From Treponema sp. (GTDB lineage: Bacteria; Spirochaetota; Spirochaetia; Treponematales; Treponemataceae), in the NCBI GenBank assembly GCA_017613485.1, contig JAGADS010000178.1:1-5157 (forward strand): a DNA stretch of 5,157 nucleotides, given 5' to 3'. Numbering within the stretch: the first letter of the stretch is position 1; each line of letters starts with the position of its first letter. The notes beneath the pieces were generated by a model, which did no database searches, was not told the origin of the DNA, and saw only the letters and a program-made list of their open reading frames with translations. Of this stretch, positions 1 to 4,893 are shown in pieces. The position numbers and the translations under genes are program-made.

Positions 1-50
1 ACTTTATTTACCTTGAGAATCACCATGTCTAAACAAGCTTCAGTTTTCAT
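1..50 (-). CDS. Possible start of a divergent gene, cut by the left edge
   Basis: On the minus strand an ATG at 50-48 opens a frame that stays open to the window edge and encodes MKTEACLDMVILKVNK. An AGGA sequence lies 7 bases upstream of the ATG, at a good Shine-Dalgarno distance, and a TATGAT hexamer (72-67 on the minus strand) could serve as a -10 box, though no good -35 is seen. Only 16 residues are visible and I do not recognise them, so no function is given. The case rests on the ribosome binding site and the divergent layout. A chance open frame of this length is quite possible. Confidence 0.35.
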   Translation of the reverse strand, partial: MKTEACLDMVILKVNK

Positions 51-56
51 ACTGAA
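39..56. repeat. Short inverted repeat (6-bp arms)
   Basis: TTCAGT and ACTGAA are perfect reverse complements separated by six bases. The repeat covers the start codon of the possible minus-strand gene. It could form a small RNA hairpin or be an operator half-site pair. There is no T-run, so it is not a terminator. Six-base arms can arise by chance. Confidence 0.3.
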
Positions 57-68
57 ATCCTACTATAT

Positions 69-87
69 CATAAAATGAAATTTTATG
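69..87. repeat. AT-rich perfect palindrome upstream of the SulP promoter
   Basis: CATAAAAT and ATTTTATG form perfect 8-bp arms around a 3-base centre (GAA). The site lies between the possible divergent start and the -35 box of the SulP promoter. That is a typical place for a regulator-binding site acting on one or both directions. It has no flanking T-run as expected of a terminator. The symmetry is seen directly; a regulatory role is inferred. Confidence 0.4.
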
Positions 88-109
88 CTAGTGGGGATTT
101 TCTCCCTCG

Positions 110-138
110 TGGACAAGAGGCGGCTAAGTCATTATAAT
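110..138 (+). promoter_or_regulatory. Sigma70-type promoter of the SulP gene
   Basis: TGGACA (110-115, five of six bases matching consensus) and TATAAT (133-138, perfect) are separated by exactly 17 bp. Transcription normally starts 6-8 bases after the -10 box, so the RNA would begin near 144-146, at or immediately before the ATG at 146. This predicts a leaderless or nearly leaderless mRNA. The spacing and hexamers make this one of the strongest promoter matches in the window. Confidence 0.75.
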
Positions 139-145
139 ACCGCTC

Positions 146-1849
146 ATGTACAAACCAGAATTATTGAATACGCTCAAATCTTACAGCGGAAAACAGTTTG
201 CAGCAGATCTTGTTGCAGGTATCATCGTGGGTATTGTTGCCCTCCCCCTTTCAATTGCATTTGCCATAGCCAGCGGATGCAGCCCGGAAACAGGTCTTTA
301 TACTGCAATCGTCGCAGGTTTCTGTATTGCGGTATTTGGTGGAACAAGATGTCAGATTGGAGGACCGACAGGTGCCTTTACAGTAATTATCTATGCCATC
401 GTTAATAATCCGGATCTTGGGGTATCAGGTCTTGCAACAGCTACAGTTCTTGCCGGAATCATGCTCATTCTTCTGGGTGTGTTCAAGCTGGGCGGTCTTG
501 TAAAATTTATTCCATATACAATCGTTGTGGGTTTTACGGCAGGAATCGCGGTTACAATTGCAACAGGTCAGATCGGAGACTTTTTTGGAATGCAGCCTTC
601 TTTCCCGATTACTGCCATGGGCAATGAATACACAAAAATGCCGGGAACCTTTGCAGGAAAAATCCTTGTCTATGCAAATTCACTTTCTTCTATAAATATA
701 TATTCAACTCTGATGTCGCTTATATGTCTTGTGATAATCTTCCTGTGGCCTCGCGTTACAAAAAAGATTCCAGGTTCTCTGATAGTCATTGTTCTTGCAA
801 CTATCGTAAACCTTATTGTCTCTCACTTTGCAGGTGACAATCCTTTCTGGCACACGGACATTATCAAGGACCGCTATTCAATTCCTACAGGTCTTCCAAA
901 GCCTGTTATTCCGGGGTTCAGTTTTGATACATTGAAGACAGTTTTTCCGACAGCAGTTTCCATTGCAGTTCTTGCCGCTATTGAATCACTTCTTTCTGCT
1001 GTTGTAGCTGACGGCATGATCGGTACAAAGCATGACTCTAACAACGAGCTTATCGGTCAGGGAATTGCAAACATTGTAAGCCCGCTTTTCGGAGGTCTTC
1101 CTGCAACAGGTGCAATCGCCCGCACTGCAACCAACATCAACAACGGAGGCCGCACTCCTGTAGCCGGTGTCATTCACGCAATTGTACTTCTTCTGATAAT
1201 GTGTCTCTTCGGTAAGTATGTTGAATACATTCCAATGGCAGCTCTTTCGGCAGTTTTGATGAGTGTGGCATGGAACATGGCCGGCATTCCTTCTATCAGA
1301 AAACTTTTAAAGAGTCAGAAATCGGACATTGTAGTTCTTCTGGTTACGTTCCTATTCACAGTGTTTGTTGACTTGACTTATGCAATCGGAATAGGACTCA
1401 TCTTTGCGGCTTTCTTCTTCATCAAGAAAATGATAGATGTCTCTGGAGTACAGGAAAACAACCGCACAATAGTAACTGGTATTACAGGCGACGGTCATAC
1501 AGAGCAGCTTGAAGTTCCCAAGGGAGTTCTCGTTTATGAAATCGAAGGTCCCCTTTTCTTTGCAACCGTCAGGAAATTTGAGCTTGCAGTTGAACGTGCC
1601 GGTACTGAATTCAAGGTTCTTGTCATCCGTATGAGGAACACGATTTATGTTGATGCAGGTGGCATACAGGCTCTTGAACAGTGTAAGGCAGCATGTGACC
1701 GTAAGGGCGTTAAGATTGTCATAAGCGGAATTCATTCTCAGCCATATCTTCTTTTTGAGAAAACAGGAATGGCAGATAAAATCGGACGCGAGAATATTTT
1801 TGACAATATTGATGCAGCCATGGAACGTGCCCGCCAAATTCTCAGTTAG
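146..1849 (+). CDS. SulP (SLC26-type) anion transporter with STAS domain
   Basis: The 567-residue product is an inner-membrane transporter of the SulP family, which moves inorganic or organic anions (sulfate, bicarbonate, dicarboxylates). The substrate cannot be told from sequence alone. The N-terminal stretch up to the first membrane helix (ADLVAGIIVGIVALPLSIAF, residues 19-38) is typical. Also present are the GGPTGAF motif (72-78), the AIESLLSAVVADGM segment with its conserved Glu280 (278-291), the NNELIGQGIAN motif (299-309) and GGLPATGAIARTATN (316-330). About a dozen hydrophobic helices end near residue 427. A cytoplasmic STAS domain covers about 455-565. Its loop reads VDAGG (502-506), without the Ser or Thr phosphorylated in anti-sigma-antagonist relatives. 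Length is normal for the family. The ATG at 146 fits the family's usual N-terminus, but no ribosome binding site lies at normal distance (AAGAGG is about 25 bases away) and the promoter's -10 box ends only 7 bases upstream. No carbonic anhydrase or sulfate-assimilation gene adjoins it. Confidence 0.95.
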   Translation: MYKPELLNTLKSYSGKQFAADLVAGIIVGIVALPLSIAFAIASGCSPETGLYTAIVAGFCIAVFGGTRCQIGGPTGAFTVIIYAIVNNPDLGVSGLATATVLAGIMLILLGVFKLGGLVKFIPYTIVVGFTAGIAVTIATGQIGDFFGMQPSFPITAMGNEYTKMPGTFAGKILVYANSLSSINIYSTLMSLICLVIIFLWPRVTKKIPGSLIVIVLATIVNLIVSHFAGDNPFWHTDIIKDRYSIPTGLPKPVIPGFSFDTLKTVFPTAVSIAVLAAIESLLSAVVADGMIGTKHDSNNELIGQGIANIVSPLFGGLPATGAIARTATNINNGGRTPVAGVIHAIVLLLIMCLFGKYVEYIPMAALSAVLMSVAWNMAGIPSIRKLLKSQKSDIVVLLVTFLFTVFVDLTYAIGIGLIFAAFFFIKKMIDVSGVQENNRTIVTGITGDGHTEQLEVPKGVLVYEIEGPLFFATVRKFELAVERAGTEFKVLVIRMRNTIYVDAGGIQALEQCKAACDRKGVKIVISGIHSQPYLLFEKTGMADKIGRENIFDNIDAAMERARQILS

Positions 1850-1869
1850 CGTTTTTGCATGAATTACAG

Positions 1870-1898
1870 TAGAAAATGAACGGTTTTAGTGTTATAAT
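1870..1898 (+). promoter_or_regulatory. Extended -10 promoter of xylB
   Basis: A perfect TATAAT (1893-1898) is preceded by TGT, giving an extended -10 (TGTTATAAT). A weaker -35 (TAGAAA, 1870-1875, four of six) lies 17 bp upstream. Transcription would start near 1905, leaving a leader of about 27 bases. This makes xylB a transcription unit separate from the SulP gene despite the 82-bp gap. No xylose-repressor palindrome is obvious. Confidence 0.65.
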
Positions 1899-1916
1899 TA
1901 AGTAACACCCAAAAAC

Positions 1917-1921
1917 AGGAG
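1917..1921 (+). promoter_or_regulatory. Ribosome binding site fixing the xylB start at 1932
   Basis: AGGAG lies 10 bases before the ATG at 1932. No comparable site precedes the next in-frame ATG at 1971, where only a weak CAGAG is present. The site therefore supports 1932 as the genuine start, upstream of the in-frame TGA, rather than the start at 1971. Confidence 0.65.
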
Positions 1922-1931
1922 TATTGCTTTT

Positions 1932-3416
1932 ATGAAAACAGTTGCATGAATTGACCTTGGTACCCAGAGTATGAAGGTTGTCATTTATGATTACGAGAAA
2001 AAAGAGATAATCGAAAAGGCCAGCTGTCCGATGGAATTGATTTCGGCAGCAGACGGTACACGCGAGCAGAAGACTGAATGGTTCGACAAGGGACTTGAGG
2101 TCTGCTTTGGAAAACTTTCGGCACAGAACAAGGCTACCATCGAGGCTATCGGTGTTTCCGGTCAGCAACACGGTTTTGTTCCGCTCGACAAGGACGGCAA
2201 GGCATTGTACAACATCAAGCTCTGGTGTGATACCGCCACAACCGAACAGTGCGCCTACATAACAAAACAGGCAGGCGGGGACAAAAAGGTAGTTGAGCTT
2301 CTTGGAAACCTTATGCTCCCGGGCTTTACGGCTCCAAAGATTCTCTGGCTCAAGAACAACAAGCCGGATGCTTTTGCTGCCCTTCATTACGTCATGCTTC
2401 CACACGATTACCTGAACTGGAAGCTTACAGGCGAATATGTAATGGAATACGGAGATGCCTCAGGTACTGCACTTTTTGACTCTGCCAAACGCTGCTGGTC
2501 CAAGACTATCTGCGACATCATAGATCCGAAACTGCTCGGACTTCTTCCAAAGCTGATTGAACCGAGTGCTCCTGCCGGAAAGGTTTCTGCAGAGGCTGCC
2601 GCTGCCTATGGAATTCCTGCAGGTATTCCTGTTTCCGCTGGTGGCGGCGACAACATGATGGGTGCTGTCGGAACCGGTACTGTTGCAGACGGATTCCTTA
2701 CAATGTCCATGGGAACCTCAGGTACACTCTACGGATACAGTGACAAGCCGATTAATGATCCGGAGAACGGTCTCAGCGGATTCTGTTCATCTACAGGCGG
2801 ATGGCTTCCACTTCTCTGTACAATGAACTGTACTGTTGCAACTGAATTCATCCGCGGTCTTTTTGATCTTGACGTTAAGGATTTGGATAAAGAAGCTTCA
2901 AAGGCTCCATGCGGAAGTGAGGGCGTAATCGTTCTTCCATTCTTCAACGGAGAAAGAACCCCTAATCTTCCAAACGGCAGGGCAAGTATCACAGGTCTTA
3001 CATCTGCCAATACAAACCGTGCAAACATTGCCCGTGCATCCCTGGAATCAGCCGTATTCGCCATGCGTGGTGGACTTGATGCATTCCGCAAGCTGGGATT
3101 CAAGCCGCGTGAAATACGCCTGATCGGTGGTGGCTCAAAATCTCCTCTTTGGAGACAGATTGCAGCCGACATCATGAACCTTCCAATCCGTATTCCTGCA
3201 TTGGACGAGGCAGCCGCCCTTGGTGGTGCAGTTCAGGCTTTGTGGTGCCTCAAGAGCATGAGCGGAAAGTGCGACATCGCAGAATTGTGCGCCGAACACA
3301 TCACACTCGACACATCAAAAAGCGCCGACCCGATTCCAGAAAATGTTAAGGCATATAACACGGCTTATGAAGAGTACAACAAAGTCCTTGAAGCTGTAAA
3401 ACCATTGTATGAGTAG
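1932..3416 (+). CDS. xylB: D-xylulokinase (FGGY family) interrupted by TGA at codon 6
   Basis: The product phosphorylates D-xylulose with ATP to xylulose 5-phosphate, feeding xylose into the pentose phosphate pathway. From ATG 1932 it would be 494 residues, close to the family norm (E. coli XylB is 484). Counted from that start, it shows DLGT (8-11, ATP phosphate site), SGQQHG (76-81, sugar site), and the first FGGY signature GFTAPKILWLKNN (131-143). LPHDYLNWKLTGE and DASGTALFD follow, then GGGDN with the catalytic-type Asp240 and MGTSGT (260-265). The second FGGY signature lies at 351-372 and the adenosine-site GGGSK at 399-403. Codon 6 (1947-1949) is TGA where relatives usually have Gly before Ile-Asp. 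If translation began at ATG 1971 (481 residues) the DLGT motif would be lost and the enzyme probably inactive. The rest of the frame is intact, so this is a recent mutation, a sequencing error, or less likely recoding. No xylose isomerase gene lies in the window. Confidence 0.9.
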
Positions 3417-3431
3417 ACACGACAAGGCCTA

Positions 3432-3463
3432 TGTCGGGTTTACAATTTATTGAAAACCCGACA
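3432..3463 (+). repeat. Strong hairpin just after xylB
   Basis: TGTCGGGTTT and AAACCCGACA are perfect 10-base reverse complements around a 12-base loop. The structure begins 15 bases after the xylB stop codon. It is not followed by a T-run, so it is not a classical intrinsic terminator. It could protect the 3' end of the mRNA, or be half of a repeated palindromic element together with the next hairpin. Confidence 0.6.
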
Positions 3464-3472
3464 AACGGCTGA

Positions 3473-3503
3473 GTCAAGGCCTTGAGCGTAAGCGTGCCTT
3501 GAC
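3473..3503 (+). repeat. Second hairpin between xylB and its duplicated tail
   Basis: GTCAAGGC and GCCTTGAC are perfect 8-base arms, and CTT/AAG inside can extend the stem past a 3-base bulge. The left arm shares CAAGGCCT with 3423-3430, just before the first hairpin. No T-run follows. Two stable hairpins spaced 9 bases apart resemble paired REP-type elements, but copies elsewhere in the genome cannot be seen here. Confidence 0.5.
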
Positions 3504-3560
3504 CAGACGTATGAAGAGTACAACAAAGTCCTGGACAAGGTTGCCCCACTCTACGTGTAA
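3504..3560 (+). pseudogene. Remnant: 3' end of a second xylB homologue
   Basis: This stretch encodes QTYEEYNKVLDKVAPLYV followed by TAA. The end of xylB encodes AYEEYNKVLEAVKPLYE followed by TAG. A block of 23 bases is identical between 3366-3388 and 3510-3532. After that the two copies differ in most codons, yet still encode similar residues (Leu, Val, Pro, Leu, Tyr kept in register). This is what two diverged homologous genes look like, not a fresh tandem copy. No start codon with a ribosome binding site precedes it and the rest of the gene is missing. It is best read as the leftover tail of another xylulokinase gene lost by deletion or recombination. The terminator downstream probably belonged to that gene. 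Confidence 0.7.
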
Positions 3561-3595
3561 GCCCCTTTTCCACGAGATTATGACATGAAACCATG

Positions 3596-3628
3596 ACCGC
3601 TTGTCCCGATAGGATGAGCGGTTTTTTT
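3596..3628 (+). terminator. Intrinsic terminator
   Basis: ACCGCT and AGCGGT form the outer stem. The arms continue inward through two G-T wobbles to TCC/GGA, giving about 11 pairs with a 5-base loop (CGATA). A run of seven T follows directly (3622-3628). This is a textbook rho-independent terminator. It probably ends transcription from the xylB promoter, after the duplicated tail. Confidence 0.85.
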
Positions 3629-3666
3629 GTTGGTGGTGTGTGAAGTTTTATGCCTGCCTTGTCACA

Positions 3667-3724
3667 GGGATGTTCAAAAACTTAGATTTGTCATTGGGAT
3701 ATTCAAAAAGCAGGATTTGTCATT
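3667..3724. repeat. 29-bp tandem direct repeat, two copies
   Basis: Two adjacent units (3667-3695 and 3696-3724) match at 24 of 29 bases. Both begin GGGAT and end GATTTGTCATT, with the differences clustered in the middle. The bases before unit 1 (TTGTCACA) look like the end of a third, degraded unit. The last ATT is shared with the palindrome that follows, so repeat and palindrome may be one composite element. The region is non-coding. Confidence 0.7.
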
Positions 3725-3744
3725 ACCGGACTTGATCCGGTAAT
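3722..3744. repeat. REP-like palindrome
   Basis: ATTACCGGA and TCCGGTAAT are perfect 9-base arms around the loop CTTGA. The arm-CTTGA-arm layout resembles short palindromic repeats that are dispersed in many bacterial genomes, which is family knowledge and not checked here. It lies in intergenic DNA between a terminator and the next promoter, where such elements usually sit. No T-run follows, so it is not a terminator. Confidence 0.6.
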
Positions 3745-3819
3745 CTTACAATTAAAAAAGTCGCCAGTCAGTTGACCCGAAATCGATTTTTTTATGATAT
3801 CCTAGATTCTACAATTGAA

Positions 3820-3927
3820 ATGAATTCACTAAGGGAAAAGCCAAAGCAGGCAGCAATTTTACTGAGCACAGGAAGTGAAGGTATTTTTTTGCCTGTTTCA
3901 ATGCGCCAATTGACGATTATTCAATGA
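3820..3927 (+). CDS. Doubtful 35-codon ORF or gene remnant
   Basis: An ATG at 3820 opens a frame ending in TGA at 3925-3927 (MNSLREKPKQAAILLSTGSE and onward, 35 residues). The same frame is open upstream back to 3736, about 63 codons in all, without a good start. The residue mix looks protein-like, but no ribosome binding site precedes the ATG and I do not recognise the sequence. The end overlaps the -35 box of the next promoter. It may be the remnant of a lost gene, a small protein, or chance. The rest of 3630-3930 holds only the repeats listed and a weak promoter-like pair (TTGACC 3772-3777, TATGAT 3793-3798, with a 15-bp spacer). Confidence 0.2.
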   Translation: MNSLREKPKQAAILLSTGSEGIFLPVSMRQLTIIQ

Positions 3928-3939
3928 CAATGATATAAT
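3910..3939 (+). promoter_or_regulatory. Strong promoter of the zinc-ribbon gene
   Basis: TTGACG (3910-3915, five of six) and a perfect TATAAT (3934-3939) are separated by 18 bp, with TGA directly before the -10 making an extended -10. Transcription would start near 3946, giving an untranslated leader of about 104 bases before the ATG at 4050. That leader contains the small ORF at 3996-4043. Confidence 0.75.
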
Positions 3940-3995
3940 CGAATATAACGACATCACTTTTGCTGTATGAACATTGTACATATGGTAACTTGAAT

Positions 3996-4043
3996 ATGTT
4001 TTGTAGACAATACGGAAAGAATAAAGCCAACGATGGAGTGTAA
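3996..4043 (+). other. Leader ORF resembling the start of the next gene
   Basis: This ORF encodes MFCRQYGKNKANDGV and stops with TAA six bases before the main ATG, in the same reading frame. Its first 11 bases (ATGTTTTGTAG) are identical to the first 11 of the zinc-ribbon gene 54 bases downstream. Residues line up with MFCRNCGIQADEDA (Met-Phe-Cys-Arg, Gly, Ala, Asp shared), but the second Cys of the zinc knuckle is Tyr. It may be a decayed partial duplication of the gene start, or a leader peptide coupled to the main gene, whose GGAG (4035-4038) lies inside it. Its own ribosome binding site is weak, so translation is unproven. Confidence 0.4.
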
Positions 4044-4049
4044 ATAATC

Positions 4050-4799
4050 ATGTTTTGTAGGAATTGTGGCATTCAAGCAGATGAAGACGCTATCTTTTGT
4101 AAGATTTGTGGTGTAAAACTCTCCGAAAGAAATAATAATAAATATTGTTTCAATTGTGGTTCGGCTCTTGACGATGATGCAATTTTTTGCATGTACTGCG
4201 GTACTAAAATCAAAGAAAATGAAGAAAGCACGGAAAATAAAGAAAACTATGATAAAATAAGCGACTCATCTGAAAATTCCAATCAAAATACAAAATTTAT
4301 AGATTATAAAAACGCATTTAGAAATGGGAAACATTTTGTTTATGCAACAGATTCCTCTGAATTACTCTGTCCGAACTGCCATAAAATCGCAGATCCAGAC
4401 GCTACTCTTTGTTACAATTGCAACACAAGTTTTCTTGTTTCTAATAATTCTAGTTCTACAAACGATAACAATAATACAGAGCAAAATGAATATACCATTA
4501 TCGAAAAAGATTTGAAAACATTTGCTGTTATTAAGAATGGTAATCCCAACAATTACTATTGTCCAAACTGTCATCAGCAAGTAAACCCAAGTTCAGATAC
4601 CTGTAGTAACTGCAATACAAATTTCTATAAATACAACACGAACAGCTTAGATGGTCTTTCTCAAAACGATGATATCATTTCATCTGACAATAGAGATCTG
4701 CCTGATGAAGAACCTAGAAATTATGCCCTTCTAGGCGGTGTTTTGGGATTTCTTGCATTTATTTGTTTTTTTATATGGGTACTTAATATACAGAGTTGA
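4050..4799 (+). CDS. Tail-anchored protein with four zinc ribbons
   Basis: The 249-residue product has four zinc-ribbon units, each with exact Cys-x2-Cys-x10-Cys-x2-Cys spacing. The cysteines are 3/6/17/20, 33/36/47/50, 107/110/121/124 and 171/174/185/188. Units 1 and 2 are joined by a 12-residue link. Linkers rich in Asn, Ser, Glu and Lys follow (about 55-100 and 130-168). A single hydrophobic helix at about 225-246 ends three residues before the stop and follows an acidic stretch (DLPDEEPR). There is no N-terminal signal peptide, so the ribbons should face the cytoplasm with the protein anchored by its C-terminus. It fits the broad zinc_ribbon_2/DZR class of bacterial proteins of unknown role; the function here is unknown. 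The start is supported by GGAG at 4035-4038, 11 bases away. Base composition is clearly more AT-rich than xylB, suggesting separate origin. The next gene follows within about 95 bases. Confidence 0.85.
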   Translation: MFCRNCGIQADEDAIFCKICGVKLSERNNNKYCFNCGSALDDDAIFCMYCGTKIKENEESTENKENYDKISDSSENSNQNTKFIDYKNAFRNGKHFVYATDSSELLCPNCHKIADPDATLCYNCNTSFLVSNNSSSTNDNNNTEQNEYTIIEKDLKTFAVIKNGNPNNYYCPNCHQQVNPSSDTCSNCNTNFYKYNTNSLDGLSQNDDIISSDNRDLPDEEPRNYALLGGVLGFLAFICFFIWVLNIQS

Positions 4800-4840
4800 A
4801 ACCATAATTTCATCTCTATAAAAACAAGGGGGTAAAAGCA

Positions 4841-4882
4841 ATGAGTTGCGAAAAATGGAAACTACTGGAAATAATTTTATAG
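4841..4882 (+). other. Short ORF with strong ribosome binding site before the last gene
   Basis: ATG at 4841 is preceded at a good distance by AAGGGGG (4826-4832), the strongest Shine-Dalgarno in the window. It encodes only MSCEKWKLLEIIL and stops at TAG 4880-4882, just where the AGAGG of the next gene begins. A run of five A at 4851-4855 allows a slip of -1 after codon 5. The ribosome would then read into ATG 4855 and on into the downstream frame without a stop. It may be a leader peptide coupled to the next gene, the true start of that gene shifted by one missing A, or a real frameshift site. None of these is proven. Confidence 0.35.
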
Positions 4883-4893
4883 AGGTAAAGGAA

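Noticed and set aside
25..78. 17-codon + strand ORF (MSKQASVF and onward)
   Set aside because: No ribosome binding site, very short, and it spans both small palindromes.
85..405. 106-codon + strand ORF overlapping the SulP start
   Set aside because: It is a different frame of the SulP gene with a Cys/Arg-rich, non-protein-like translation and is contradicted by the clear SulP frame.
1850..1886. Possible terminator after the SulP gene (CGTT with AACG, then TTTT)
   Set aside because: The stem is only four pairs plus a bulged A-T stretch and overlaps the xylB promoter, so it is too weak to call.
1947..1982. Selenocysteine insertion signal at the xylB TGA
   Set aside because: The loop of the only hairpin lies about 9 bases after the TGA, too close for known bacterial signals, and the position normally holds Gly.
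1842..2405. 187-codon minus-strand ORF opposite xylB
   Set aside because: It is the antisense shadow of the conserved xylB frame and covers its promoter; the translation has no recognisable features.
3667..3744. CRISPR array
   Set aside because: The 29-bp units are directly adjacent with no spacers between them and there are no cas genes.
3772..3798. Promoter TTGACC / TATGAT in the spacer
   Set aside because: The 15-bp spacer is too short for a confident call and nothing clear lies downstream except the doubtful small ORF.
3847..3895. CAGGCA / TGCCTG pair as a structured RNA
   Set aside because: Six-base arms separated by about 37 bases are expected by chance; no further internal pairing supports it.
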